A stretch of 61,986 nucleotides of DNA, taken from positions 1-61,986 of the forward strand of contig NZ_JAVIFW010000035.1 in NCBI RefSeq assembly GCF_031157275.1. Reading direction: 5' to 3'. The stretch is from Streptomyces sp. LHD-70 (GTDB lineage Bacteria > Actinomycetota > Actinomycetes > Streptomycetales > Streptomycetaceae). Shown here one piece after another: positions 35,318-44,466 of this stretch. Position numbers and translations under genes: made by a program. The notes under the pieces were generated by a model. That model did no database searches, had not been told where the DNA came from, and saw only the letters and a program-made list of their open reading frames with translations. Positions within the stretch are counted from its first letter, which is position 1, and every line of letters starts with the position of its first letter.

Positions 35318-37000
35318 ATGGTCGGCCGTGCACGTACTGTCCTGACGCTCACCGATGCCGAGCGGAACACTCTCCGGCGCTGGACCAGTAGCCGGAGCGC
35401 CACCCAGGCACTTGCTCTGCGGGCGCGCATCGTGCTGGCCTGTGAGTGCGTAGCCACCAGCACCGGCGTTGCCTCGGAACTCGGTGTCTCCAGAGACATG
35501 GTCGCCACATGGCGGTCCAGATTTCTGAGGGACGGTTTGGACGGGCTGCGCGACCAGCCCCGCTCGGGGAGACCCAAAGAGGTTCCGGACGCAGCAGCCG
35601 ATGAGATCCTTCGCACGCTGCTGGAGCGGCCCCCGGCGGGGCGTGGGTCCTGGTCGACCCGGTCGGTGGCATCACGGACGGGGCTGAGCCAGACAACGGT
35701 GAGCCGGATCTGGCGCAGCTGGTGGCCGACGTCGCCCGCCTTCGAGACGCAGGCCCGTGAGCTGGTCGGCGTTCACTTCGGTCCTGCCCTGCGGGTGCTG
35801 GCGCTGCGGCGCCCTGCCGACCCTCTCACCCAGGTGTCCAGGGCCGTTCTGCCCACCGTGCTCGCAGCAGCCGAGTATTGCCGTGGCTCCGTCGGGGCGG
35901 ACACTGCCGCTCCCGGAGGCATCGATGGGAGGGCTTCCTTGCGCGCGTTCCTTGCCCTCCTGGATCGCACGGTCCCCGCCCCTGTGGATGTCCAAGTCGT
36001 CGTCGACGGAGAGGGCGTGGACCACCACGTCCTGGGTCCCGGCCTGCTCGCCGGATGGAGGCGGCAGCACCGATTCCACCTGGAGCACGCCTCCACCCCC
36101 GCGGCATGGCTGACCTCCGCGCGAAACAGCGTCGGCATGTCCGAGGTGGCAGACCGGATTCACGAGTGGCGTGCCGCCGAACAGCGTGAGTTCACCTGGG
36201 TGAGGCCTAGCAGGACCGTAGCGACCGCAGCCGCACAGGGCCAGGAGGGCAACTCGGCCAACGACACTGCGCCGTCCTCAGCAGTCACCCACGGGCCTGG
36301 CCAGGGCCGGCGCCTGGCCGACCAGGTCGTGTACGCGCTGAAGGAGGCGATGGCGAGCGGCCAGTTCGCGGCAGGGGAACGGATAACCGAAGAGCCGCTG
36401 GCAGCCCGCCTCGGCGTCAGCCGTGGCCCGGTCCGCGACGCCCTGCGGATGCTCGCCGAGGAGGGATTGCTCGAACTCCTGCCGAACAAGGGAGCGGTGA
36501 TTCCCACGATCAACGCCACGGACGTGCTCGAGACCTACGCATCCCGCGCATCCCTGGGCTCGGTACTTCTGCGGCGCCTCGTGACCCTTGAACCAGCTGC
36601 TCTGAGACCGGTGAGTGCCGCGTTGGATCAGGCGAGGGCGGCCGTGCGGCATCGGGACATGCAGGTGATGGTCGAGGCGGACACGGTCTTTCAGGACGCG
36701 TTCGCGGACGCCGCTCGACTCCCGCGCACCGCGCTGCACTTCCGCCGACTCAACATGCAACTTCGCTTGTTCAGCTCCACCCTCGGGCTCGATTACGCGG
36801 ACGCGAGCGAGCGGGTCGTGCGTCAGGACGCGGCGATCCTGGAAGCGCTGCGCAGTCGGTCCGGGCACGACGCTGTTCGGCACTGGCGCGCCAAGATCGA
36901 GTACATGGTGCGGTACATGGCGGCTCAACTCCCGCAGGAGGACTTCGACGCCCAACTCTGGCTGACCATCTCAGGCAACCTCGACGGCCCCGGTCGTTAG
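35318..37000 (+). CDS. Fusion: inactive IS630-like transposase domain + GntR/FCD regulator
   Basis: A 560-codon open frame. Residues 1-130 are an intact IS630 helix-turn-helix region (TLTDAERNTLRRWTSSRSAT, ASELGVSRDMVATWRSRFL, DGLRDQPRSGRPKEV). Residues 145-310 still align with the IS630 DDE core without frameshift, but active-site positions have changed: VLCVDEK-type is VLALRRP, and NQVERWF-type is TSARNSV; only the second Asp (VQVVVDGEG) survives. Residues 325-560 are a GntR winged helix (LAARLGVSRGPVRDALRMLA) plus FCD domain. A GTG near 36200 could start the regulator alone, but no ribosome site is visible. It could be one exapted protein or two adjoining frames. Confidence 0.7.
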   Translation: MVGRARTVLTLTDAERNTLRRWTSSRSATQALALRARIVLACECVATSTGVASELGVSRDMVATWRSRFLRDGLDGLRDQPRSGRPKEVPDAAADEILRTLLERPPAGRGSWSTRSVASRTGLSQTTVSRIWRSWWPTSPAFETQARELVGVHFGPALRVLALRRPADPLTQVSRAVLPTVLAAAEYCRGSVGADTAAPGGIDGRASLRAFLALLDRTVPAPVDVQVVVDGEGVDHHVLGPGLLAGWRRQHRFHLEHASTPAAWLTSARNSVGMSEVADRIHEWRAAEQREFTWVRPSRTVATAAAQGQEGNSANDTAPSSAVTHGPGQGRRLADQVVYALKEAMASGQFAAGERITEEPLAARLGVSRGPVRDALRMLAEEGLLELLPNKGAVIPTINATDVLETYASRASLGSVLLRRLVTLEPAALRPVSAALDQARAAVRHRDMQVMVEADTVFQDAFADAARLPRTALHFRRLNMQLRLFSSTLGLDYADASERVVRQDAAILEALRSRSGHDAVRHWRAKIEYMVRYMAAQLPQEDFDAQLWLTISGNLDGPGR

Positions 37001-37174
37001 GTCGTGTTCGTAAGGTCCTGCCGACCCTGCGACGCCCGGCACGATCCCCGGGCAGGCTCGCGCATGCGTACCGCTCGGACCAGGCAGGCTCGAGCGGTCG
37101 GGTGGACGCGTGCGGTGTCGGCGGCTCGGTGGTGAACGGCGGGTCGCCGCTGGCCGATTCAGCTGGGCGGCCGA

Positions 37175-37205
37175 CCGGTCTCCGCCCCGAGAGTGCGGAG
37201 ACCGG
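37175..37205. terminator. Terminator between the GntR fusion and the GMC gene
   Basis: CCGGTCTCCGC (37175-37185) pairs perfectly with GCGGAGACCGG (37195-37205). It lies between converging genes. Confidence 0.8.
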
Positions 37206-37211
37206 GGTGCC

Positions 37212-38864
37212 TCAATCTCCTGGCGTGTGACGGTCCGCCCGGTGATACACGGCGTCGGACGGCGCGAGCGGTTGGCGTCCGCGGACCCGGTCGGCGATCT
37301 TCTCGGCCATCATCATCACCGGGGCGTTGAGGTTGCCGGTGATGACCTTCGGCATGATCGACGCATCGGCGATGCGCAGACCGGCCACCGCGTTGGCCCG
37401 CCCCTCGCTGTCCACGACGGCGTCCGGGTCGGAGCCCATACGACACGATCCGGACGGGTGGTACGACGAGGCCGTGGACTTGCGGACGAACGCCTCGATG
37501 TCGCGGTCGCTGTCCATGTCAGGGCCGGGGTTGAGCTGCTGGGGATTGAACTGGGCGATGGCCGGCTGCCTGACGACGCGGTCCCGCATCAGCCTGATCC
37601 CGTCGATCATGTCCTGCATGTCCTGGCGCGACTCGTAGTGGTTGAAGACCGCTACCGGGGCGTCCGCCGGATTCGGGGAGCGCAAAGTGACCGTGCCCCG
37701 GCTCTCCGGGCGCGACAGGTCCATCCAGAACTGGAAACCGGGGATCGGCACCAGCTTGCCGTTCACGAGTTTCCGGGTCAGCGGCAGGAACTCGTACTGC
37801 ATGTTGGGAAAGTCGACGTCGTCGCGGGTGCGCAGGAAGGCGCCCGCCTCGAAGAAGTTGGTGGTGCCCAGGCCCTTCCGCCGCAGCACCCAGTCCGCGC
37901 CGAGCTTGGCCCGGCCGAGCATGTGCAGCTCGGAGGTGAGCGAGTCCTCGTACCGCGTGCCGTACTGGAGGTCGATGCCCGGGTGGTTCTGGAGGTTCTG
38001 GCCGACTCCGGGCACGTTGGCCCGTACGGCGATGCCGTGCCGTCGGAGTTCCCCGGCGGGGCCGACGCCGGACAGCATCAGGAGCTTGGGCGTGTTCAAC
38101 GCGCCTGCGCACAGCACGACTTCACGCTCGCAGTGGATTCTGCGAAGACTGCCCTGGGCGGCGACCTCGATGCCGACGGCGGTGCCGTTCTCGACGAGGA
38201 CGCGGGTCACGAGCCGCTTGGGCAGCACCCGGAGGTTGGGCCGCCGCAGCGCCGGCCGGAGGTAGGCCCGGGAGGCGCTCATCCGGACCCCATTGTGGAT
38301 GAAGGACTGCGCGACGTGGAAGCCCTCCTGCTTGTAACCGTTGTGGTCCGGGGTGACACCGAAGCCGGCCTGTTCGCCGGCGCGCAGGATCGCGCGGTAG
38401 AGCTTGTGCTCGGCGCGGGCGCGGCTGATGTGGACCGGCCCGTCGCCGCCCCGAAAGGAGTCGGGACCCTCCTCGAAGGTCTCCAGCTTGCGGAAGTACG
38501 GCAGGCAGTGGGCGTAGTCCCAGTCCTTGAGGCCGCCGTCGGCCCAGCCGTCGTAGTCCATCGGGTTGCCCCGGTTGTAGATCATGGCGTTGATCGACGA
38601 GGAGCCCCCGATGATCTTGCCAGCCTTCTCTTCCACGCGCTTGCCGTCGAGCTGCGGCTCGGGCCCGGACTGGTGCCCCCAGCCGATCTTCTTGTTCTGG
38701 TACACGAACGGCAAGGCCCCGGGCATCGTGATGAACATGCTGCGGTCGGAGCCTCCGGCCTCGACGAGCAGCACCTGGACCCCGGGATCTTCCGTCAGGC
38801 GGGAGGCGATGATGCAGCCGGTCGTGCCTGCACCGACGACGATGTAGTCGAACTTCGTGGTCAA
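37212..38864 (-). CDS. betA: GMC-family oxidoreductase (choline dehydrogenase type)
   Basis: About 550 residues. Start TTG 38864 has AAGGAGG six bases upstream; the longer open frame is remnant sequence. FDYIVVGAGTTGCIIASRLT binds FAD. KIIGGSSSINAMIYNRGNPMD, GALNTPKLLMLSGVGP (GMC signature 2), the SYHPSGSCRMG histidine motif and the GNLNAPVMMMAEKIAD end are those of choline dehydrogenase and related alcohol dehydrogenases. Expected reaction: choline to betaine aldehyde, though other alcohols are possible. It lies after a DAO-gene remnant and a TTCGACA operator, separating it from pucR. Confidence 0.85.
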   Translation of the reverse strand: MTTKFDYIVVGAGTTGCIIASRLTEDPGVQVLLVEAGGSDRSMFITMPGALPFVYQNKKIGWGHQSGPEPQLDGKRVEEKAGKIIGGSSSINAMIYNRGNPMDYDGWADGGLKDWDYAHCLPYFRKLETFEEGPDSFRGGDGPVHISRARAEHKLYRAILRAGEQAGFGVTPDHNGYKQEGFHVAQSFIHNGVRMSASRAYLRPALRRPNLRVLPKRLVTRVLVENGTAVGIEVAAQGSLRRIHCEREVVLCAGALNTPKLLMLSGVGPAGELRRHGIAVRANVPGVGQNLQNHPGIDLQYGTRYEDSLTSELHMLGRAKLGADWVLRRKGLGTTNFFEAGAFLRTRDDVDFPNMQYEFLPLTRKLVNGKLVPIPGFQFWMDLSRPESRGTVTLRSPNPADAPVAVFNHYESRQDMQDMIDGIRLMRDRVVRQPAIAQFNPQQLNPGPDMDSDRDIEAFVRKSTASSYHPSGSCRMGSDPDAVVDSEGRANAVAGLRIADASIMPKVITGNLNAPVMMMAEKIADRVRGRQPLAPSDAVYHRADRHTPGD

Positions 38865-38881
38865 GAGGTGCCTCCTTGGAT

Positions 38882-39112
38882 GTTTCCCTGTTCGCGCAGC
38901 GGGGTTCCGTCGAGGCGGCGCTGCCGGCCGAAACGGGTGAGGTCGATGGATGAGTGGTGGCCGGTCGGGAGAGCTCGGCCCTGGCGAAGCCGCCTGCGGG
39001 TGCATGGAGAGGCCGTGATCCGAGAAGCCGGACAGGCGAAGGAAGTTGAGACGTTCGGCCCCGTGCGCCGCGACGAGAGTTCCGTCGACGTCGTACGGGA
39101 GGTGGCGGGCGG
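38882..39112 (-). pseudogene. C-terminal remnant of a DAO-family oxidoreductase
   Basis: Leftward translation gives GAERLNFLRLSGFSDHGL, matching LLSGFSGHGLMHAPGCG of the enzyme at 793-1956. After a frameshift it gives SIDLTRFGRQRRLDGTPLREQG, matching that protein's end (TIDLTRFGWQRLLDGTPLREQG). The first approximately 80% of the gene is missing. The upstream 39111-39196 still matches the promoter of the intact gene. Confidence 0.85.
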
Positions 39113-39196
39113 TGAACCGACCGTAAGCGGGGCGGGGGCGTGGTGGCATTCACGTCAGCGAGGAGAGATCCCCCGGACGCTCGACATCTGTCGAAT
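39111..39196 (-). promoter_or_regulatory. Duplicated promoter with TTCGACA operator before betA
   Basis: GGTGAACCGACCGTAAGCGG and the operator CTCGACATCTGTCGAA (39180-39195) match 2040-2124 upstream of the intact DAO gene (GGTGAACCGACCGTAGGCGG, operator TTCGACATCTGTCGAG). It now drives the remnant and betA. Confidence 0.72.
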
Positions 39197-39207
39197 CGAT
39201 GGCAGGG

Positions 39208-40230
39208 TCAGCCTTCGGCCGCGCGGTAGGCGGCGAGCCAGAGGGCGAGTTGGAGGTTGGTGCGGGCCGGCCCGGAGCGCAGGTCGACGCCCGTCAGTTC
39301 GGTGACCTGGTTCAGGCGGTAGTAGAGCGTGGTCCGGTGTACGTGCAATTCCTGGGCAGCGGCGGCCACTTCACCGCCGTGGTCCAGGACGACACGGGCG
39401 GTCACGATCAGCTCGTCCCGAGGCTGCGTGGCGAGGACCGCGATGCCGGGATGGAGCTGCTCGGCGGTCAGGGAATCGGGGGCCTCGACGACGAGCCGCC
39501 AGGCACCCAGCGCGTCCCACGAGACCGATTCGAGCCGCGCGCCCGCGGCGACGCACCGAAGCGTCGCCGCCGCCCGGCGCACTGCCTCGCTCAACTCGAC
39601 CAACGGAAGCGGGGCCCCACTCACAGCCGCGCGGGGCCGGCTTCCCGCGACATGTGCCGTCATGCCGTCGAGGAGTGGCCAGCCTCCTGGCCTGCCCGGC
39701 GCCTCGACCTGGATCTGGACCTCTGCAGGCACGTTTTCCAGGCGGGCGAGCTCGCGTGCGGCGTCCTGGTCCGGCCCCTGGAGCAGGCGGTCGATGAGGT
39801 CGTCCCGCTGCCGGGTGCGCTGTCGCGCCGACTCCTGGGCCTCGGCCAGGGTCTCCGCGGCGAGCTCGGCGCATTCCACGATCGCAGGCAGGTCGGCCTC
39901 GGTGATGGTTCCGTCGGGGTCGAGCACCCACAGCAGGCCGAGCGATCTGCCCTCGTACCGGAGCGGCATGCACCAGCGCGCCCACATGTCAGCCTCGGGG
40001 ATCGCCGGGGTGTGCACCGGAGCGGTCGCCTGGCGAAGGCGGAGCCGCGGGACGACGGCCGCGGCGGACGGATCGACGCGGCGGTCGAGGATGGTCTTCA
40101 GACGGGCGCCGTCGACCGCGCCCGTCGTGCTCCACCAGACGGGAAGCTGGTCGATGTCCTCGATGAGCACCGACTGGCCGACCGACGACGCCAGCCGGTC
40201 GACCACGGCCTGCATGTCCGTCTGCTGCAT
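39208..40230 (-). CDS. PucR/CdaR-family transcriptional regulator
   Basis: About 340 residues from ATG 40230 (GGAGCG upstream). An N-terminal sensory region of about 230 residues contains a GAF-like core (YEGRSLGLLWVLDPDGTIT). The C-terminal PucR helix-turn-helix is AAQELHVHRTTLYYRLNQVTELTGVDL. Regulators of this family control purine, proline and diacid catabolism; PruC-type members activate pruA next to them. It is divergent from P5C dehydrogenase, with an operator between. It is a candidate reader of the TTCGACA palindrome, but that link is inference. Confidence 0.86.
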   Translation of the reverse strand: MQQTDMQAVVDRLASSVGQSVLIEDIDQLPVWWSTTGAVDGARLKTILDRRVDPSAAAVVPRLRLRQATAPVHTPAIPEADMWARWCMPLRYEGRSLGLLWVLDPDGTITEADLPAIVECAELAAETLAEAQESARQRTRQRDDLIDRLLQGPDQDAARELARLENVPAEVQIQVEAPGRPGGWPLLDGMTAHVAGSRPRAAVSGAPLPLVELSEAVRRAAATLRCVAAGARLESVSWDALGAWRLVVEAPDSLTAEQLHPGIAVLATQPRDELIVTARVVLDHGGEVAAAAQELHVHRTTLYYRLNQVTELTGVDLRSGPARTNLQLALWLAAYRAAEG

Positions 40231-40280
40231 TAAGCGCTCCAGTCCTCGTGACCTACCCGGCGGCGAGCTCGTCACCGCGG

Positions 40281-40296
40281 TTCGACAAGTGTAGAA
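40281..40296. promoter_or_regulatory. TTCGACA-type operator between pucR and pruA
   Basis: TTCGACAAGTGTAGAA, one mismatch from the palindrome consensus. It is centred about 50 bases before the pucR start and 105 before the dehydrogenase start. Confidence 0.62.
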
Positions 40297-40392
40297 ACCG
40301 CAGTCGAAGATTCCACATCGCGGCTGAACTCTGAGACGGCCGCCGCTCCTAGGGTCGTGCCGTTCCCAACGACACCGTCATCGGAGCCTGCC

Positions 40393-41931
40393 ATGACCGA
40401 TATCGCCGCGGCACTCGCCGAGGTCCGCGCCGCCGCATACGACGTGCCGCACTTCATCGGAGGCCGCGAGGTACGCACCGGCCGTACCCAGCCCATCGTC
40501 ACCCCGCACGAGCACGCTGTCCGGCTCGGTCAGGTGCACCGCGCCGCGGCCGAGCAGGTGTCGGAGGCGGCGCAGGCCGCGACCGAGGCCTCCCGCCGGT
40601 GGGGACGGCTCGGCCCGGACGAGCGCTCGGCACCGTTTCTGCGCGCGGCCGCCATGCTGGAGAGCGGTCCGTGGCGCGAGCGCCTCACAGCGGCCGCGAT
40701 GCTCGAACTGTCCAAGACACGTGAGCAGGCCGAGGGTGACGCCGTCGGAGAGACGATCGCCTACATCCGCGCCAACGTCGCCAACATGCGAGCGATGTAC
40801 GAGGTGCAGCCCTTCTCGCCGGAAGGCGTGAGCAACCATGTCGAGTACCGGCCGCTGGAGGGCTTCGTCCTCGCGGTCTCGCCGTTCAACTACGCTTCCA
40901 CGAACAACCTTGCCTTCGCTCCGGCCCTCCTCGGCAACACGGTGGTGTGGAAGCCCGCCGAGAGCGGTGCGCTGACCGCGCATCTGACCCTTGAGCTGCT
41001 GCGCGAGGCGGGCCTCCCCGACGGCGTCGTCAACCTCGTCCACGGCAGCGGATCCGAGATCGGGCCGGCCGCTCTTGCCCACCGCGACCTCGCCGCGGTC
41101 CACTTCACCGGCTCCACCGGCACGTTCCAGCAGATTCTGCGGACGGTGGGGGAGAACGTCGAGAACTACCGCAACTACCCGCGCGTGGCGGGCGAGACGG
41201 GTGGCAAGGACTTCATCGTCGCCCACCCCTCGGCCGACCTCGACGCGCTGGCGGTGGCCTGTGTCCACGGCGCCTTCGACTACCAGGGGCAGAAGTGCTC
41301 CGCCCCGTCCCGGCTCTACATCCCGCGCAGCCTGTGGCCCGCCCTCAAGGAGCGGCTCGTCGAGCTGACCCGATGCCTCGTCGTCGGTGACCCGACCCTG
41401 CCCGGCACCCACCTCGGCGCGGTGATCACCGCTCGCCAGCACGCCAAGCACACCGAGGCCCTGGCCAGGGCGCGAGCCGCGAACCTGGTCGTCACAGGGG
41501 GCACCACCGACGACTCCACGGGCTGGTTCGTCGACCCGACGCTCCTCGAAGTCACGGACCCGCACTCGCCGTTCATGACGGAGGAACTGTTCGCGCCCGT
41601 CACAGCGGCGTACGTGTACGAGGACGCCGACTGGGAGAAGACCCTGCGGCTCGTGGACGAGTCCACCGCGTACGGCCTCACAGGAGCCGTCTTCGCCGAG
41701 GACGAGGCGGCCATCACACAGGCGGCCGACGCCCTGAAGTACACGGCCGGAAACTTCCACATCAACGACCGGCCCACCGGGGCCGTCATCGGCGAGCAGC
41801 CCTTCGGCGGCTCTCGCGCATCGGGGACCAACGACAAGGTGGGCACCGTGTGGAACCTGATCCGTTTCACCAGCCCGCTGACGGTCAAGCGGCCCGATCA
41901 ACCGGTACGTGACCCGTGGCCGGTGGTCTGA
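40393..41931 (+). CDS. pruA: 1-pyrroline-5-carboxylate dehydrogenase
   Basis: 512 residues from ATG 40393. Catalytic E268 (RVAGETGGKDFIVAHPSAD) and C302 (FDYQGQKCSAPSR) with these flanks are specific for P5C dehydrogenases among aldehyde dehydrogenases, as are SPFNYASTNNLAFAPALLGN and GNFHINDRPTGAVIGEQPFGG. It oxidises glutamate semialdehyde to glutamate with NAD+. The usual proline dehydrogenase (PutB) partner is not in the window. It is flanked by a PucR regulator and by hydroxyproline/proline-related genes, and is the likely last step of the island's pathways. Confidence 0.92.
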   Translation: MTDIAAALAEVRAAAYDVPHFIGGREVRTGRTQPIVTPHEHAVRLGQVHRAAAEQVSEAAQAATEASRRWGRLGPDERSAPFLRAAAMLESGPWRERLTAAAMLELSKTREQAEGDAVGETIAYIRANVANMRAMYEVQPFSPEGVSNHVEYRPLEGFVLAVSPFNYASTNNLAFAPALLGNTVVWKPAESGALTAHLTLELLREAGLPDGVVNLVHGSGSEIGPAALAHRDLAAVHFTGSTGTFQQILRTVGENVENYRNYPRVAGETGGKDFIVAHPSADLDALAVACVHGAFDYQGQKCSAPSRLYIPRSLWPALKERLVELTRCLVVGDPTLPGTHLGAVITARQHAKHTEALARARAANLVVTGGTTDDSTGWFVDPTLLEVTDPHSPFMTEELFAPVTAAYVYEDADWEKTLRLVDESTAYGLTGAVFAEDEAAITQAADALKYTAGNFHINDRPTGAVIGEQPFGGSRASGTNDKVGTVWNLIRFTSPLTVKRPDQPVRDPWPVV

Positions 41932-41950
41932 TTCGTCCGTCACGACGTTG

Positions 41951-41981
41951 TGGGCCGACAGCCCGGGGGACTGTCGGCCCA
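41951..41981. terminator. Terminator between pruA and the MHS transporter
   Basis: TGGGCCGACAG (41951-41961) pairs perfectly with CTGTCGGCCCA (41971-41981) around a 9-base loop, in a convergent gap. Confidence 0.85.
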
Positions 41982-42046
41982 CATTCGTGGCTGCTCCCGG
42001 GCCCGTGGACAGCGGGGCCCGCACGAGACCGTCCGAAGCCCGCTCG

Positions 42047-43393
42047 TCAGAGCTCGGCGGGACCCGTGGGGCGCAGCGTCTCGGGCATGGCGAGGATCGA
42101 GATCAGCCCCACCACGCTGAGCAGCATGAGGTACCCGGCGACGCTCCACGGCTCGTGCCCCGTCCAGGCGAGCAGCGCTGCGGCCACGAGCGGCGCGGTA
42201 CCGCCGATCAGTGCCGCGGGGATCTCCCGGGACACCGCGATGCCGCTCCAGCGGAATCGGGTCGGGAAGATCTCGGCGAGCATTGCCCCGGACGTGCCGA
42301 CTGTCGCGCCCTGCACGATGCCGATGCCCAGCAACATCGCGAGCCCCACCAGCCACGGCGAGCGGGTCTCCAGGAGCCAGAACATCGGGAACGGGAAGGC
42401 GATGCCGAACAGGGCGCCGAACACGAGAACCGGCTTGCGGCCCACCCTGTCGGCGAGACGACCGAAACCGAGGAGAGCGGGAATGGTCAGGAACGTCGTG
42501 GCCAGCAGGCCGAGCAGGGCCTGCTGGGACGGTACGCCAAGGGTGTCGATGACATAGGAAAGCACGAACACCTGCACCACGTAGTACCAGGGCAGGATGA
42601 AGCTGAAGACGCCCATGGCACAGAGCACGTGCCGCCCGTGGTGTCTGAACACCTGTAGGACCGGGGCGCGTTCGGCCTCGCCGGACTGCCGGGCTTTCTG
42701 GAACGCGGTGGTCTCGGCGACACGCAGCCGCAGGTAGGCGGCGACCACGACGATCACGGCGCTCGCGAGGAACGGCAGGCGCCACCCCCAGGCCAGGAAG
42801 GCCTCCTCCGGCATCGCGGACAACGCGGTGAACGCGACGGTCGCGATGCCGGTACCGATGTAGATGGCGGCGCTCGGGTAGCTCGCACTCAACGCGCCCC
42901 GACGGCTGTCGGATCGCTCCGCGACCATGGTGATCGCGCCGGCGAACTCCGCTCCCGCACCGGCTCCTTGGACACAGCGCAACAGGACCAGGAGGACCGG
43001 TGCCCAGATGCCGATGGCGTCGGCGGTGGGGAGCGCGCCGATCAAGGTGGTCGAGACACCCATGAGTATCAGCGTCACCAGCATCATGGGTTTGCGGCCC
43101 AGGCGGTCACCGAAGTGCGCGAACACCAGCCCGCCCAGCGGCCGTACGCCGAGACCCACCGCGAACGTGCCAAGCGCGGCAAGGACACCCCCGAGGGATC
43201 CGGCTCCCGGAAAGTACAGCGGCGCGAATACCAAGGCTGCGGCGAGGCCGTACAGGGCGAAGTCATACCACTCGATCACGGTGCCGGCGACGATCGCTGC
43301 GATGGTGCGCCTGCGCTGGATCCTCGCCGTCGTGGCCGAGTCGACAACGGGGCTGCCGGGTCTCGGAGACGATGTGGCTCGGCTGTCGGTCAT
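42047..43393 (-). CDS. MFS transporter, metabolite:H+ symporter (MHS/ProP-like) family
   Basis: 448 residues. AGTVIEWYDFALYGLAAALVF in helix 1, VRPLGGLVFAHFGDRLGRKPMMLVTL, LRCVQGAGAGAEFAGAITMVAE and AEIFPTRFRWSGIAVSREI are the MHS signature (ProP proline/betaine, ShiA and citrate carriers). The start overlaps the stop of the OCD gene (ATGA). Given the neighbours it probably imports a proline derivative or betaine. Confidence 0.9.
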   Translation of the reverse strand: MTDSRATSSPRPGSPVVDSATTARIQRRRTIAAIVAGTVIEWYDFALYGLAAALVFAPLYFPGAGSLGGVLAALGTFAVGLGVRPLGGLVFAHFGDRLGRKPMMLVTLILMGVSTTLIGALPTADAIGIWAPVLLVLLRCVQGAGAGAEFAGAITMVAERSDSRRGALSASYPSAAIYIGTGIATVAFTALSAMPEEAFLAWGWRLPFLASAVIVVVAAYLRLRVAETTAFQKARQSGEAERAPVLQVFRHHGRHVLCAMGVFSFILPWYYVVQVFVLSYVIDTLGVPSQQALLGLLATTFLTIPALLGFGRLADRVGRKPVLVFGALFGIAFPFPMFWLLETRSPWLVGLAMLLGIGIVQGATVGTSGAMLAEIFPTRFRWSGIAVSREIPAALIGGTAPLVAAALLAWTGHEPWSVAGYLMLLSVVGLISILAMPETLRPTGPAEL

Positions 43394-44403
43394 CTGGTCT
43401 CTCCCTGATGTGTCCGTGGAGCTCGGTGGCTGCCGTCACGTCCGGTCGGGCCGTCCCGATGCTCATCCGAAGGGGCGGTGGTCCCGGGCCGGCAGCGGCG
43501 TGCGAGCAGGTTCGCGAGTGCCCAGTCCTGGGCGGCCACACCGACGGACTTGAACACCGTCCGTCCAGAGCGTGGGGGCACCCCCTCGGCGAGGGCCGTT
43601 CCCAACTCCAGGAGGTCGCCCCGGGTGATGGCTCCGGCGTCGAGTGCGTGCAGGATCTCCCCGGACTCCTCCAGAGCAGAGGCGAGTTCGTCGATCACCA
43701 CGGTGGCGTCCGCCAGCAGCTCGTCAGGCAGCTCACGCATCGTCGGACGAAACGCCCCGATCGCGTTCACATGGGTGTGCTCGGCGAGCGAGTCGAGCGC
43801 GAACAGCGGCGACGTCGAAGGAGTGGCGCAGCAGACGAGGTCGACGCCGCGTACCTCCGTGTCCGGGACGCTGCCGACGGTGACCTTGTCGATCTGCAGC
43901 TCGTCCCCAAGGGTTTGGGCCAGTGCGTCGGCGCGGTCCTGGTCGAGGTCCACGATCCGCAGCGCCGTGAGGGGGCGTACGGCATGCACGGCGCGGACCT
44001 GGTCGGCCGCCTGGGCGCCCGCGCCGATCAGGGTGCAGGTGGCGGCCTCCGGGGGTGCGAGCAAGTCGGTGGCCACGCCGACGACGGCACCGGTGCGCAT
44101 CGTCGTGACCACCGCCGCGTCGGCCACGAGGTGGTCGGCGTGCTGGAAGTCGTGCCAGACCACGGTGCCGGCGGTGGAGGGGCGGCGGTCGAAGTTGGCG
44201 CTCAGCGACTTGACCACCATGGTCGCCGTGGGGCGGTGCTGGGCGGACATGACGAGGAACGCGCCGTCGCGCAGCGGCGTACGGGGCGGCATCTCGAACT
44301 CGCCCCGGCGGAGCGCATGGAAGGCGTTCCTGACCGCGTCGACCGCGTCGCCCATCGGAACGAGTGAGCGAACGCTCTCGGGGTCGAGAGTCTGCAGGGT
44401 CAT
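43390..44403 (-). CDS. Ornithine cyclodeaminase/mu-crystallin family protein (ketimine reductase type)
   Basis: 337 residues. VVKSLSANFDRRPSTAGTVV, AVVTTMRTGAVVGVATDLLAP, CTLIGAGAQAADQVRAVHAV (NAD(P) motif) and HVNAIGAFRPTMRELPDELL are OCD/mu-crystallin motifs. Besides ornithine cyclodeaminase, the family includes NAD(P)H-dependent 1-pyrroline-2-carboxylate reductases that act after trans-3-hydroxyproline dehydratase. The direct upstream gene is a proline-racemase-family enzyme, which supports that reductase role. The C-terminal approximately 25 residues are a disordered tail. Confidence 0.85.
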   Translation of the reverse strand: MTLQTLDPESVRSLVPMGDAVDAVRNAFHALRRGEFEMPPRTPLRDGAFLVMSAQHRPTATMVVKSLSANFDRRPSTAGTVVWHDFQHADHLVADAAVVTTMRTGAVVGVATDLLAPPEAATCTLIGAGAQAADQVRAVHAVRPLTALRIVDLDQDRADALAQTLGDELQIDKVTVGSVPDTEVRGVDLVCCATPSTSPLFALDSLAEHTHVNAIGAFRPTMRELPDELLADATVVIDELASALEESGEILHALDAGAITRGDLLELGTALAEGVPPRSGRTVFKSVGVAAQDWALANLLARRCRPGTTAPSDEHRDGPTGRDGSHRAPRTHQGETR

Positions 44404-44466
44404 GGTCTCTCCTCGCCCGCGCCGGGAGCGCGGGCCGTCGACGGTCAGGGGTAGGGAGGGTGTCTG

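Noticed and set aside
37212..39149. A 645-codon start for the GMC oxidoreductase
   Set aside because: The extra N-terminal residues derive from the decayed DAO gene and promoter; TTG 38864 has a correctly spaced AAGGAGG.
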